18,906 bases of DNA from Actinomycetota bacterium. Its GTDB lineage: Bacteria; Actinomycetota; Humimicrobiia; Humimicrobiales; Humimicrobiaceae. Shown one piece after another: positions 1 to 7,800 of the stretch. The translations under genes were made by a program, and so were the position numbers. Position 1 is the stretch's first letter. The number at the start of each line of letters is the position of its first letter. Where the stretch lies: assembly GCA_023488645.1 (NCBI GenBank), contig JAMDDL010000183.1, positions 1 through 18,906 on the forward strand. The letters are read 5' to 3'. Below the pieces are notes generated by a model. The model was given only the letters and a program-made list of their open reading frames with translations. It was not told the DNA's origin and made no database searches.

Positions 1-1
1 A

Positions 2-1000
2 AATACTTTTTTATCTTTTATCAATGATAAAAATACGGTTAGAACTTTATCTGAACTTGATTTGCTTGAAAATAAGTATCTTGGTAAAAAAAGTTTAATT
101 GCTAAAACTTTAAAGAATATAAATGATGTCAGGCCGGAAGAAAAACCATTAATTGGAAAGACGGTAAATGAAACAAGAAAAAAAATTGAGGATAACCTGA
201 AATCATTAAGAAATAGTCTGACTCTTATTGAATTTGATAAAAAGCTGCGCGAAGAAAAGTATGACTTGACGCTTCCTGGCAGGACTATGACTGTTGGGAG
301 CAAAAATATCCTTAATCAAGTTCAGGAAGAAGTTGAGGAAATTTTTATAGGACTGGGTTATAAAATTGCTGAAGGACCGGAAGTTGAAACAGATTATTAT
401 AATTTTGAAGCATTAAATCATCCACCCGACCATCCTGCAAGATCTCTTCATGACACGTTCTTTATATCCGATAATGAATTATTGAGGACTCATACATCTC
501 CGGTACAGATAAGATATATGGAAAAACATAAATCCCCTGTATATATAATTGTTCCCGGTAAAGTTTACCGAAGAGATTATGATGTTACCCATACCCCAAT
601 GTTTACTCAAATTGAAGGGCTTGCAGTTGATAAAAATATAAATTTTGGAAATCTTAAATGGACACTTGAAGTTTTTGCAAAATCTGTTTTTGGTAAGGAC
701 AGACAGGTAAGATTTAGGCCGCATTATTTTCCGTTTACTGAACCAAGTGCTGAAGTGGATGTATCGTGCAACATATGCAATGGAAAAGGCTGCAGAATAT
801 GTTCAAATACGGGATGGCTGGAAATTCTTGGTGCCGGAATGGTTGATCCTAATTTGTATAAATTTGTTAATTATAATCCTGAAGAAGTTAATGGTTTTGC
901 ATTCGGAATGGGTATTGAAAGAATAGCAATGCTAAAATACGGTATAGATGATATAAGGTTATTATTTGAAAATGACATAAGATTTTTAAAACAATTTTAA
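2..1000 (+). CDS. pheS: Phenylalanyl-tRNA synthetase alpha subunit (5' partial)
   Basis: Catalytic alpha subunit of the cytosolic alpha2-beta2 enzyme that charges tRNA-Phe with phenylalanine. The reading frame is open from base 2 with no stop, and the residues before the TTG at 62 continue the normal N-terminal coiled-coil region (LLENKYLGKK, PEEKP). The true start therefore lies left of the window, and probably only about ten residues are missing. 332 residues are visible, close to the usual ~340. Family landmarks are present: the TLPGR segment, the GPEVE...NFEALN and HPARSLHDTFF stretch, motif 2 (VYRRDYDVTHTPMFTQIEG), the four-cysteine CNICNGKGCRIC segment common in bacterial PheS, and motif 3 (GMGIERIAMLKYGIDDIR) near the C-terminus. 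pheT follows after 27 bases, so the two form the standard operon. Identification is essentially certain. Confidence 0.97.
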   Translation, partial: NTFLSFINDKNTVRTLSELDLLENKYLGKKSLIAKTLKNINDVRPEEKPLIGKTVNETRKKIEDNLKSLRNSLTLIEFDKKLREEKYDLTLPGRTMTVGSKNILNQVQEEVEEIFIGLGYKIAEGPEVETDYYNFEALNHPPDHPARSLHDTFFISDNELLRTHTSPVQIRYMEKHKSPVYIIVPGKVYRRDYDVTHTPMFTQIEGLAVDKNINFGNLKWTLEVFAKSVFGKDRQVRFRPHYFPFTEPSAEVDVSCNICNGKGCRICSNTGWLEILGAGMVDPNLYKFVNYNPEEVNGFAFGMGIERIAMLKYGIDDIRLLFENDIRFLKQF

Positions 1001-1027
1001 ATTTAAATTTTTAAGGAGCATTTTTTA

Positions 1028-3439
1028 GTGAAAATTACTTATAACTGGCTAAAGGAATTCCTTGAAGGGTTTGAGAAATATTCTCCGCAGGAGATTGCAT
1101 CCAGGCTGACAATGAGTGGAACAGAAGTAAAGAAAGTGGAGTACTTTGGAGAAAAATATAAAAATATTATTGTTGCCCAAATTGACGGTTTTATTAAACA
1201 TCCCGATGCAGACAAGCTGTCTCTCTGTAAGGTTAATACAGGAAGGGAAATTTTAAATGTAGTTTGCGGAGCAAATAATTTTAAAACCGGAGATATTGTA
1301 GCTCTTGCTCTTGAAGGAGCAAAAATTGGAGATTTTACTATAAAAAAAAGCAAAATAAGAGGACAGTTTTCTGAAGGTATGATGTGCTCTGAAAAAGAGC
1401 TGGGACTTTCACAGGAATCTGAAGGAATTTTAATCCTGAAAGGCGATTATATCCCCGGAGAAAGCTTTGCAAAACAAACAGGTCTTGATGACTGGGTTTT
1501 TGAAATTGAAATAACTCCGAACAGGCCTGACTGTATGAGCGTTTTTGGAATTGCAAGAGAGATAAGTGCGGTTACTGATTTGAAATTAAATAATCCTGAT
1601 TGCAATGTTGATAATGAAATCAATCTGGATAAAAAATTTAAAATAGAAATAAAAGATTTCAGGCTGTGTCCAAGATATTCTGCAAAAATTTTTAACAACA
1701 TAATTAAAAAAGAAACTCCTGTCTGGATGAAAAACAGACTTCTTCTATGTGATGTTAGATCTGTAAGTTTAATAGTAGATTTAACCAATTATGTCATGCT
1801 TGAGACAGGGCAACCTCTGCATGCTTTTGACAGTGATCTTCTGGCTTCAAAAAAAATAATAATAAGACCTGCTTCAGATGGGGAATTCATAATTGTAATT
1901 GATGGAACTGTAAGGAATTTAAATAAAAATATGATTGTAATTGCTGATGAAAAGGAACCTGTTGCAATTGCAGGTATTATGGGCGGAAAAAATACTGAAA
2001 TAAATGAAAATACAAAAAATGTATTCCTTGAATCTGCAAACTTTGATGGTCCGTCAATAATGAAGACCTCAAAAAAAATTGGTTTAAGAAGTGAAGCTTC
2101 AAACCGATTTGAAAAGAAAATTGATCCTCATTTAACTGTAGCTGCCATTAAAAGATTTGAAAATTTACTAAATAAGATTACAGGACAGCAGTTTGAAAAA
2201 GAAATATATGACAGCTATCTTGAGATTAACAGAGAAAAACTTATAAATCTAAGATTTAAAAAAATATTTCAGGTGCTTGGGATAAAGATACAAAAAAATA
2301 CTGTTTCGCAAATACTGGAAAAACTTGGAATAAAAAATAAGATTGAAAAAGATTATGTTTCTGCGTTAGTGCCTTCATTCAGATTTGAAGATCTGGAAAG
2401 GGAAATAGATTTAATTGAAGAAATTGCAAGAATTTATGGTTTTGAAAAAATTCCCACGCAGAAAATCAAGTCTGATTCAAATCAGGGCAGATATACGTAT
2501 TATCAGAAAATAATTAAGGAAATCAGGCAAAGTTTAGCTGATGCAGGATTAAATGAAGTTATAAACTATTCTTTTACAAGTCTTAAGGAATTTAAATTCT
2601 TTAAATTAAACGAGGAAAAGGAATTCAGGGATTATGTTAAAATTTTAAATCCTTTAAATGAAGATTTTGAGATTTTAAGAACTTCTCTTATACAGTCTCT
2701 TACCGGAAATTTAAAGAATAATATTTCAAAAAAAATCACGGACTTGAAAATTTTTGAAATATCCAAAGTATTTTTCAAAAATGCTACTGAAGATAACCTC
2801 CCGGTTGAAAAGAACAAACTGGCTGTTTTAATTTCCGGCAGGGCAAGCCTTAAAAGCTGGAACAAAAGTGAAAGATTTTTTGATTTTTACGATTTAAAGG
2901 CAATAATTGAATATTTGTTTGAAAGATTTCAATTAAAAGACAATTTATCAATTTCAAATAATGAATACAGATTCTTTCACCCTTCAATAAGCGGAAATAT
3001 TAATTTAAATAACGATAATATCGGAATAATTGGAAAGATACATCCGCAGCTTGCCAATACTATGGATATTAAACAGGATATTTATTACTTAGAAATTGAC
3101 CTTGACAAATTCATTGCAAAATCCCAAAAGGAAAAAAAATTCTTATCCATTCCTCAATTTCCGTCAGTTAATATAGATATGGCAATTGTTATTGATGGTA
3201 AAGTGTCAAATAAGGACATTGAAGATGAAATTTCAAGAAATGGCGGACAAATTTTAAGAAATATAAGATTATTTGATCTTTATAAGGGGAAACAAATAGA
3301 AGATGGTAAAAAAAGCCTGGCTTATTCTCTTGAATTCAGAGCTGATGACAGGACATTAAAAGACCTTGAAGTTGAAATAGTTTTTAAAAGGATAGTGCAG
3401 AATCTTTCCAGGAAATTTAATGCAAAATTAAGAGAGTAA
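1028..3439 (+). CDS. pheT: Phenylalanyl-tRNA synthetase beta subunit
   Basis: Structural and editing beta subunit of phenylalanyl-tRNA synthetase, 803 residues, a normal bacterial length. The GTG start is supported by AAGGAG at 1013-1018 with a 9-base spacer and by the canonical opening MKITYNWLKEFLE. Domains in order: EMAP-like tRNA-binding OB fold (about residues 40-150, with HPDADKLSLCKV), the EITPNRPDC segment, the B3/B4 editing domain (about 205-375, with NYVMLETGQPLHAFD and AIAGIMGG), the B5 domain (about 400-475), the catalytic-like core (about 485-690), and a C-terminal ferredoxin-fold anticodon-binding domain (about 708-803, starting near FPSVNIDMAIVI). Small departures from the common pattern, such as SLIVDLTNY where NIVDVTNY is usual and RFEKKIDP for RFERGVDP, look like lineage drift. 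No U-tract terminator is visible after the stop. Confidence 0.97.
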   Translation: MKITYNWLKEFLEGFEKYSPQEIASRLTMSGTEVKKVEYFGEKYKNIIVAQIDGFIKHPDADKLSLCKVNTGREILNVVCGANNFKTGDIVALALEGAKIGDFTIKKSKIRGQFSEGMMCSEKELGLSQESEGILILKGDYIPGESFAKQTGLDDWVFEIEITPNRPDCMSVFGIAREISAVTDLKLNNPDCNVDNEINLDKKFKIEIKDFRLCPRYSAKIFNNIIKKETPVWMKNRLLLCDVRSVSLIVDLTNYVMLETGQPLHAFDSDLLASKKIIIRPASDGEFIIVIDGTVRNLNKNMIVIADEKEPVAIAGIMGGKNTEINENTKNVFLESANFDGPSIMKTSKKIGLRSEASNRFEKKIDPHLTVAAIKRFENLLNKITGQQFEKEIYDSYLEINREKLINLRFKKIFQVLGIKIQKNTVSQILEKLGIKNKIEKDYVSALVPSFRFEDLEREIDLIEEIARIYGFEKIPTQKIKSDSNQGRYTYYQKIIKEIRQSLADAGLNEVINYSFTSLKEFKFFKLNEEKEFRDYVKILNPLNEDFEILRTSLIQSLTGNLKNNISKKITDLKIFEISKVFFKNATEDNLPVEKNKLAVLISGRASLKSWNKSERFFDFYDLKAIIEYLFERFQLKDNLSISNNEYRFFHPSISGNINLNNDNIGIIGKIHPQLANTMDIKQDIYYLEIDLDKFIAKSQKEKKFLSIPQFPSVNIDMAIVIDGKVSNKDIEDEISRNGGQILRNIRLFDLYKGKQIEDGKKSLAYSLEFRADDRTLKDLEVEIVFKRIVQNLSRKFNAKLRE

Positions 3440-3476
3440 AGAATACATAAAAGTTAATAGGAATCATTGGCTCAAG

Positions 3477-3622
3477 AATCAGGCTTAGATATTTCGAAAA
3501 CACGCAAGCTTTGCCCCAGCGAGTCAAAGCTTGCTCAGATTTCAGGCTTCGCTCTCCTCTCTAAAGAGAGGAACCCTGCCCGCTCCGCCTTCAAATGGTT
3601 TTCTCAACACTTAAGCCTGATT
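3477..3622. repeat. GC-rich multi-hairpin element between convergent genes
   Basis: A 146-bp island bounded by a perfect 11-bp inverted repeat (AATCAGGCTTA at 3477-3487, TAAGCCTGATT at 3612-3622). A shorter nested pair lies inside it (GAAAAC 3496-3501 with GTTTTC 3598-3603). Two further perfect stem-loops are enclosed: GCAAGCTTTG/CAAAGCTTGC (3504-3513/3525-3534, 11-base loop) and TCCTCTCT/AGAGAGGA (3555-3562/3565-3572, AA centre). TCAGGCTT recurs directly at 3542. The interior is about half G+C, against about 30% around it. No long ORF, tRNA fold or U-tract is present. It could be a REP/MITE-like dispersed repeat, a structured RNA, or a bidirectional transcription barrier between pheT and pcm. 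The symmetry is seen directly; the function is unknown. Confidence 0.6.
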
Positions 3623-3651
3623 TAATTATTTATTTCGATTACGAAAAAAGG

Positions 3652-3668
3652 AAATGTTGACAACATTT
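3652..3668. repeat. 17-bp near-perfect palindrome (AAATGTTG-A-CAACATTT)
   Basis: Two perfect 8-bp arms separated by a single A. The one-base centre makes an RNA hairpin unlikely and resembles a dimeric protein-binding site instead. It lies just past the 3' end of pcm, in the pheT/pcm convergent gap, an odd place for an operator. No known regulator site is recognised, and chance occurrence in AT-rich DNA is possible. Confidence 0.35.
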
Positions 3669-3703
3669 AATGATTAAATATTAGATAATATGATAAAATA
3701 AAT

Positions 3704-4351
3704 TTAAGTCTCTTCCTTAACCATTGGAACGAATGAAACCCCGCATATTTCTTGTCTGATAATTTTTTTACCGTCCTTTTTTATTTTGTAAAGAGTTTGA
3801 GACCATCCTGAAAAACCTAGCGGAATAACCATTATACCGCCATCCGTTAACTGTTCAAGCAGAGGCTTCGGTATTTCCTTTGGAGCGGCAGTTACAATTA
3901 TTTTATCAAATGGAGCTTCTTCAATCCAGCCGTCATATCCATTGGAATTGCTGAAATGTATATTTTTATAATTCAGACCGTTTAAAATTTTTTCTGCTCT
4001 TTTTATTAAACCTGTTATTTTTTCAATTGTAAAAACTTGTCTGGTAATTTCAGCCAGCACTGCTGTCTGATAACCTGAACCTGTACCTATCTCAAGAACT
4101 TTGTCGTCTTTTGTTAACTCCAGCTCCTGGGTCATCAAAGCAACAATATATGGCTGAGATATGGTTTGACCAAATCCTATGGGCAAAGGATAGTCCGAAT
4201 AAGCTTCTTTTAAGTAATTTGTTTCTACAAATAAATGCCTGGGGATTTTTTTCATTGCAGTTATAACATTATTATCAGTAATGTTTCTTGCAATTATCTG
4301 TGTATTTAACATATTACTTCTTAAATTACTAAATTTTTCATTTTCATCCAT
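3704..4351 (-). CDS. pcm: Protein-L-isoaspartate O-methyltransferase
   Basis: Cytosolic repair enzyme that uses S-adenosylmethionine to methylate L-isoaspartyl residues in damaged proteins so that they can return to L-aspartate. At 215 residues it has the family length. Landmarks: the N-terminal IIARNITDNNVI and PRHLF segment (about 19-41), the family signature GQTISQPYIVALMT (61-74), the SAM-binding glycine loop VLEIGTGSGYQT (85-96), the acidic motif VFTIEK, and DKIIVTAAP followed by IPKPLLEQL. The ATG at 4351 has no obvious ribosome binding site; a 20-bp AT palindrome lies just upstream. The 103-bp gap to the preceding DUF2304 gene suggests separate or only loosely linked expression, so a tie to the glycosylation genes is doubtful. 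Confidence 0.95.
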   Translation of the reverse strand: MDENEKFSNLRSNMLNTQIIARNITDNNVITAMKKIPRHLFVETNYLKEAYSDYPLPIGFGQTISQPYIVALMTQELELTKDDKVLEIGTGSGYQTAVLAEITRQVFTIEKITGLIKRAEKILNGLNYKNIHFSNSNGYDGWIEEAPFDKIIVTAAPKEIPKPLLEQLTDGGIMVIPLGFSGWSQTLYKIKKDGKKIIRQEICGVSFVPMVKEET

Positions 4352-4359
4352 AATTTTTA

Positions 4360-4379
4360 ATTATTAAAATTTTAATAAT
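4360..4379. repeat. 20-bp perfect AT palindrome upstream of pcm
   Basis: ATTATTAAAATTTTAATAAT is self-complementary over all 20 bases and ends 8 bases before the pcm start codon. It could be part of a promoter or operator, or cruciform-prone AT sequence. Composition alone makes such palindromes fairly likely here, so only the symmetry is claimed. Confidence 0.3.
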
Positions 4380-4454
4380 CAAATTCATAGCTTCATAATA
4401 AAACAGGATAAATTTTTTTTAAATAAAGTGAAAAAATAAATTTAAAATTTGTTT

Positions 4455-4823
4455 TTATTTGTTCTTATTGTTTTTTTCCTCATTTATTATGGATTTTTCG
4501 AAAGCTTGTTTTATGGCAATGTTTTCATTTAATTTTGTGAACTTTTCTTCAAGAAGTCTTAACTTTTTATATATATTAAATAAAAATAAAAATATTATCA
4601 GTATGGATAATGCAATAAAAAAATCAAATCCTGATTTAAATCCAAGAAAATGGGCAACTTTAACGGATAATTGTGGAAAAACTGAAATTAAAATAAGAGC
4701 TGCAAGGATTAAAATCCAGAAAATCAGTTCATTTATAATAAGTTTTTTATTTTTTATTTTTATAAAAATATTTGCAAGAACAGCTATACCCAGAATAATT
4801 GTAATTATATAAACAGGATGCAT
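4455..4823 (-). CDS. DUF2304 small membrane protein
   Basis: A 122-residue inner-membrane protein of the DUF2304 type. Three hydrophobic segments are visible, at about residues 3-22, 33-53 and 65-84. A charged cytoplasmic tail follows with a short heptad-like stretch (KLRLLEEKFTKLNEN) and a Lys/Asn-rich end. DUF2304 proteins are commonly encoded beside family 2 glycosyltransferases, as here, and are thought to act as membrane partners of such enzymes; the biochemical role is not established. The start is supported by GGGAGG ending about 7 bases before the ATG. This ribosome binding site overlaps the stop of the glycosyltransferase gene, 11 bases away, so the two are probably translationally coupled. 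The length and three-helix layout fit the family. Confidence 0.8.
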   Translation of the reverse strand: MHPVYIITIILGIAVLANIFIKIKNKKLIINELIFWILILAALILISVFPQLSVKVAHFLGFKSGFDFFIALSILIIFLFLFNIYKKLRLLEEKFTKLNENIAIKQAFEKSIINEEKNNKNK

Positions 4824-4834
4824 TTAAACCTCCC

Positions 4835-5521
4835 TTATCCGAAAATCCATTTTAAAAACATCTTTGAGACAATATAAAAACTATTGTAAATTTTCTGACC
4901 TTTTTTTATTGAATAATTTGAATATTTTACTGTAACAGGAATTTCCTTATATTTGATTTTTTTGAGTTTGATTTCTTCTATGATTTCCGAACAGTATTCC
5001 CATCCATTGGATTTTATATCTATATTTGATGCTGCATATTTACTCATGGCTTTCAGTCCATTGTGGGTATCGCTTGAAATAATTCCATACATTAAGAACA
5101 TGAGAAATGCGCCTGATTTTAAAATAATCTTTTTAAATAACGGCACATTGCTGCCATTATTTAAAAATCTGTTGCCAAGTGTTATTTCTGCTTCCATATT
5201 TATTATTGGAGTTATAAGGTTATTAATATCTGCTGCAAGATGTTGCCCGTCAGCATCAAAAGTAACTATAATATCTGCATTTTTTAGCAGAGCATAATCT
5301 ACTCCTGTTTTTATTGCAGCTCCCGGTCCCATGTTTACAGGATGTTTAACCAGATTTACATTATGTTTTTTTACTATTTCTGAAGTTTTATCCGAAGAGC
5401 CGTCATCAACTACAACAATATTGCAGTATCCGTGGTCCATTAAATCTCTTAATACATGACTTATCATCTCTGCTTCATTATAAGCAGGTATGACAATATA
5501 AGTTTTAAATGCCTCATTCAT
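4835..5521 (-). CDS. Family 2 glycosyltransferase, polyprenyl-phosphate mannose synthase type
   Basis: GT-A fold enzyme of 228 residues that probably transfers a sugar from a nucleotide donor to polyprenyl phosphate on the cytoplasmic face of the membrane. Motifs: IPAYNEAEMI (11-20), VVVDDGSSD (36-44), the metal-binding FDADGQH (88-94, DXD type), LGNRF, and the SDTHNGLKAM segment seen in dolichol-phosphate-mannose-synthase-like proteins. The tail has a hydrophobic patch but no clear pair of membrane helices, so membrane attachment may come from the adjacent DUF2304 protein. The gene sits 21 bases after the DUF2723 gene and 11 before DUF2304, indicating one operon. The ATG at 5521 lacks a good ribosome binding site, which fits coupling to the upstream gene. 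The sugar and acceptor cannot be read from the sequence. Confidence 0.88.
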   Translation of the reverse strand: MNEAFKTYIVIPAYNEAEMISHVLRDLMDHGYCNIVVVDDGSSDKTSEIVKKHNVNLVKHPVNMGPGAAIKTGVDYALLKNADIIVTFDADGQHLAADINNLITPIINMEAEITLGNRFLNNGSNVPLFKKIILKSGAFLMFLMYGIISSDTHNGLKAMSKYAASNIDIKSNGWEYCSEIIEEIKLKKIKYKEIPVTVKYSNYSIKKGQKIYNSFYIVSKMFLKWIFG

Positions 5522-5542
5522 TAAAGTATTTAAAAAGTATTA

Positions 5543-7444
5543 TCAGTTAACCTGAAATGATAAATCTTTTGCATTAAAATAAATACCCCCTGTTGTCATT
5601 TTTAATTTTATATTAAAAATTCCTATTTTTGCTGCCGTAACTTTAAAAATTAAATTAATATCACTTTCAGAAGGAACAATATAGTCGCTGACCCACATAT
5701 ACATTCCTCTGCTGATTCCCGGATCCTGTTTAATGTATCCATCCTGCAGTACCCCCGAAAATTTTAAACCTTCCGGTAATTTCAATTCAATGGAATTAAT
5801 TTTTAAAATTTCATTGCCGTTATTTTTTATTTTATATTCTATAATAATTTCTTTGCCGAATTTAAGATCGTTACTATTGATATTACTTATTATTTCAACT
5901 TTTGGGGCTGCTTTTGTTATTTTATATAATTGAAGATTTTCATCATACCTGTCCCAATAAAAAGATTTTCCAACTTTTTCAGTCACAAAAATCTGATTTA
6001 TTGCATCATCATTTCCAACAAAATAAACTGGAATGCCTTTTTTTACCTGTTCTGCTATCTTATCAAAATTATACTCAGCCTCACTGTTTCCAACAAGCCG
6101 GATATTTTTATCTTTTTGCTCAAATTTTTGTATAAAAACTGCAATATTAATTGACGCAGAATATGCATAAAGTTTTGCATTTTTATCCATTGACCTGTAA
6201 GCATTATCCCAAAATACATAAATGCCTTTGGGTTTTCTAAAGTTGCATTTTTCAAAATTATTTATGATTAATATAACAGGCTGAGAGGCAAATATTAAAA
6301 AAAGAAAGGTAATTAATATGTATTTGGCAGAATTAATCGTTTTAATTTTTGTATTATTTTTTGAAAGTTTTTCAAAAATTAATTTCACCATATCTGCAAT
6401 AAGCAGAAATCCGCAGCCTATATAAACAGACATTATTAATAAAATATTTAAAGTATAATTCTGTACAGCCCAATCAAGATATTGTGTAGTAATTATTAAA
6501 TTTATGATAATGGCAATAAATGTAAATAGTGCAAATTTCCAGTTCTTTTTAAAAAGATAAACAAGGCCAATGACTGCAATTATTATTAAGAAAATTCCAT
6601 AAAAATTTCTGACTAATTTCAGATAATCTAACATAACTTTTAATATTCCTGAAAAATTTTTATTCCCAAAACTGCCGCCAAAAGTAGCACCTGATTCTTC
6701 ACGACCTGTAATAAAATAAATGAACTTTATAAGAGTGCCGGCTTTCCCGTATCCCTGAACAGATCTTATATAAATATAAGAATAAGTAAGGGAGGGAAGT
6801 ATAAAGAAAATAATACTTAATAGTATTGCTTTGAGGTTTTTAAATATTGCAGGTTTAATTATTATAATCAAAATTAAAAAAGCTGGAATCAAAAAAAATG
6901 CGATAGGATGGTTTGTTGTTAAAAGCCCGAGACTGAAAAAACATAAATATAAATTTTTTCTTACGGGATTTTCCTGATATTTCAAAATGGCAAATAACAA
7001 AAATGCTATAAAGAAACTGTTTAAAGTATCAAATTCAAGTCTGTTGGCAACAAACCAGTATGGGAAAACAAAGGCAAAAGATAATGATGATATAAGGCTT
7101 AGAAATTCATTTTTTATTATCTTATTTATAGCAAGAAATAAAAATAATATGGTAAGTGAGCCGAAAACAGATGAAATAAGATTTAATCTTAAGGCAAGAG
7201 GGCCTATCGGGATAATGGAAAATAATTTTCCGATAAGTGAAAAAACAGGATAACCGGTGGGTGGAAGAAGCATCATTTGGGGAAGTTCATTTGCGTACCA
7301 TGAGGTGTCTCCTCCAACTAATTTTCTTTCAAGAGTTATAAGATAAAATGCTAGGGGGATAAGGACTGGAGCAATACCGAAAATCAATAATTTATTTTTA
7401 AAATAAAAATCTTTTAGTTTTCTAATCCTCATTTTTATTGCCAC
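5543..7444 (-). CDS. DUF2723-like multi-membrane GT-C protein with Ig-like C-terminal domain
   Basis: A 633-residue integral membrane protein. An N-terminal helix is followed by a luminal loop with GGDTSWYANELPQ (Asp46) and PPTGYPVFSLIGKLFSIIP, which match the DUF2723 pattern (acidic loop, then PPGYPL..LGKLF). GLLTTNHPIAF further on is also typical. About ten hydrophobic segments extend to about residue 390. After a last helix a soluble extracytoplasmic region begins, and residues about 520-633 look like a CARDB/DUF11-type Ig-like domain (KNNGNEILKI, ELKLPEGLKF). Eukaryotic DUF2723 (TMEM260) is a protein O-mannosyltransferase, so a lipid-linked-sugar-dependent transferase is a reasonable inference here. 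The start is uncertain: GTG at 7444 or ATG at 7432, neither with a clear ribosome binding site. It leads the operon with the glycosyltransferase and DUF2304 genes. Confidence 0.75.
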   Translation of the reverse strand: MAIKMRIRKLKDFYFKNKLLIFGIAPVLIPLAFYLITLERKLVGGDTSWYANELPQMMLLPPTGYPVFSLIGKLFSIIPIGPLALRLNLISSVFGSLTILFLFLAINKIIKNEFLSLISSLSFAFVFPYWFVANRLEFDTLNSFFIAFLLFAILKYQENPVRKNLYLCFFSLGLLTTNHPIAFFLIPAFLILIIIIKPAIFKNLKAILLSIIFFILPSLTYSYIYIRSVQGYGKAGTLIKFIYFITGREESGATFGGSFGNKNFSGILKVMLDYLKLVRNFYGIFLIIIAVIGLVYLFKKNWKFALFTFIAIIINLIITTQYLDWAVQNYTLNILLIMSVYIGCGFLLIADMVKLIFEKLSKNNTKIKTINSAKYILITFLFLIFASQPVILIINNFEKCNFRKPKGIYVFWDNAYRSMDKNAKLYAYSASINIAVFIQKFEQKDKNIRLVGNSEAEYNFDKIAEQVKKGIPVYFVGNDDAINQIFVTEKVGKSFYWDRYDENLQLYKITKAAPKVEIISNINSNDLKFGKEIIIEYKIKNNGNEILKINSIELKLPEGLKFSGVLQDGYIKQDPGISRGMYMWVSDYIVPSESDINLIFKVTAAKIGIFNIKLKMTTGGIYFNAKDLSFQVN

Positions 7445-7667
7445 ATATAAGATATGTAAGATAATTATTTTTTAAAATTTACAAATATGAAAAATATTTG
7501 GAAGACTTCAACTTTGCTAAAATCTGTCTCAAGCTTTTTCAATATATCAATTTTATCCAAATTCCGACTAATATTAAATGATATTAAAAATTTTTGTTTT
7601 TTACATTTTATTTAAATACTTTTAAAAATTAATTCCGGTTCTTAAATTAAATTTTTTTTAAGAAATA

Positions 7668-7696
7668 TTGACAGCGAATTAAAATATGGTTATTAT
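7668..7696 (+). promoter_or_regulatory. Sigma-70-type promoter of the sugar operon
   Basis: TTGACA (7668-7673) is a perfect -35 element. A 17-base spacer separates it from TATTAT (7691-7696), five of six matches to the -10 consensus. Transcription would start at about 7703, giving a leader of about 100 bases before the ATPase gene. The last -10 base is the first base of the LacI-type operator, so a bound repressor would block the start site. Confidence 0.8.
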
Positions 7697-7709
7697 GTAA
7701 ATGTTTACA
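7696..7709. promoter_or_regulatory. LacI-family operator 1 (TGTAAATGTTTACA)
   Basis: Perfect 6-bp arms TGTAAA/TTTACA around a TG centre. This is the architecture of LacI-family sites (consensus centre CG) and one mismatch from a catabolite-responsive cre site. It covers the end of the -10 element and the predicted start of transcription, a repression position. The likely ligand is the LacI-family protein encoded at 15803-16810; a CcpA-like global regulator is the alternative. Confidence 0.75.
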
Positions 7710-7722
7710 GTAAATGTTTTCA
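7709..7722. promoter_or_regulatory. LacI-family operator 2 (AGTAAATGTTTTCA)
   Basis: A second copy sharing 12 of 14 bases with operator 1 and sharing its first base with the end of that site, so the centres are 13 bp apart. The arms are less symmetric, suggesting weaker binding. The near-adjacent arrangement would put two dimers on nearly the same or slightly rotated face of the helix. It also overlaps the possible -35 of a second promoter. Confidence 0.55.
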
Positions 7723-7746
7723 TTCTTTATTTTTGAATTCTATAAT
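7717..7746 (+). promoter_or_regulatory. Possible second promoter of the sugar operon
   Basis: A perfect TATAAT lies at 7741-7746. The best -35 is TTTTCA at 7717-7722 (four of six matches) with an 18-base spacer, and it falls inside operator 2. TATAAT is easily found by chance in DNA this AT-rich, so this is only a candidate. Confidence 0.3.
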
Positions 7747-7752
7747 CATAAA

Positions 7753-7776
7753 ATATCTAATTTAATATCTAATTTA
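7753..7776 (+). repeat. Perfect tandem 12-bp repeat in the leader
   Basis: ATATCTAATTTA occurs twice head to tail in the untranslated leader of the ATPase gene. It may be simple slippage in AT-rich DNA. No function is assigned. Confidence 0.6.
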
Positions 7777-7800
7777 AGTTAAAAAAATATTTGAAATTTT

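Larger units (their letters stand above)
7445..7800. other. 356-bp divergent intergenic region
   Basis: This gap separates the leftward glycosylation operon from the rightward sugar operon. The right third holds a clear rightward promoter with two overlapping operators and a tandem 12-bp repeat, listed separately. The left two thirds are AT-rich; I see small inverted repeats (CAAATAT/ATATTTG at 7482-7488/7494-7500, and ACATAT/ATATGT at 7443-7448/7452-7457 overlapping the possible GTG start of the leftward gene). No convincing leftward promoter and no coding sequence were found. Confidence 0.6.

Noticed and set aside
3504..3534. Stem-loop as an intrinsic terminator of pheT
   Set aside because: The hairpin is strong, but the bases after it (TCAGATTTC) contain no U-tract.
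3657..3690. TTGACA at 3657-3662 as a rightward promoter
   Set aside because: The only good -10-like hexamer (GATAAT) is 21 bases away, too far, and transcription would be antisense to pcm.
4459..4812. 117-codon plus-strand open frame
   Set aside because: It is antisense to the DUF2304 gene; the minus-strand product has a recognisable family pattern, a good ribosome site and operon context, and the plus-strand product resembles nothing.
5902..6154. Two overlapping plus-strand open frames opposite the DUF2723 gene
   Set aside because: They arise from AT-rich antisense of a long membrane-protein gene, with no ribosome site or family resemblance.
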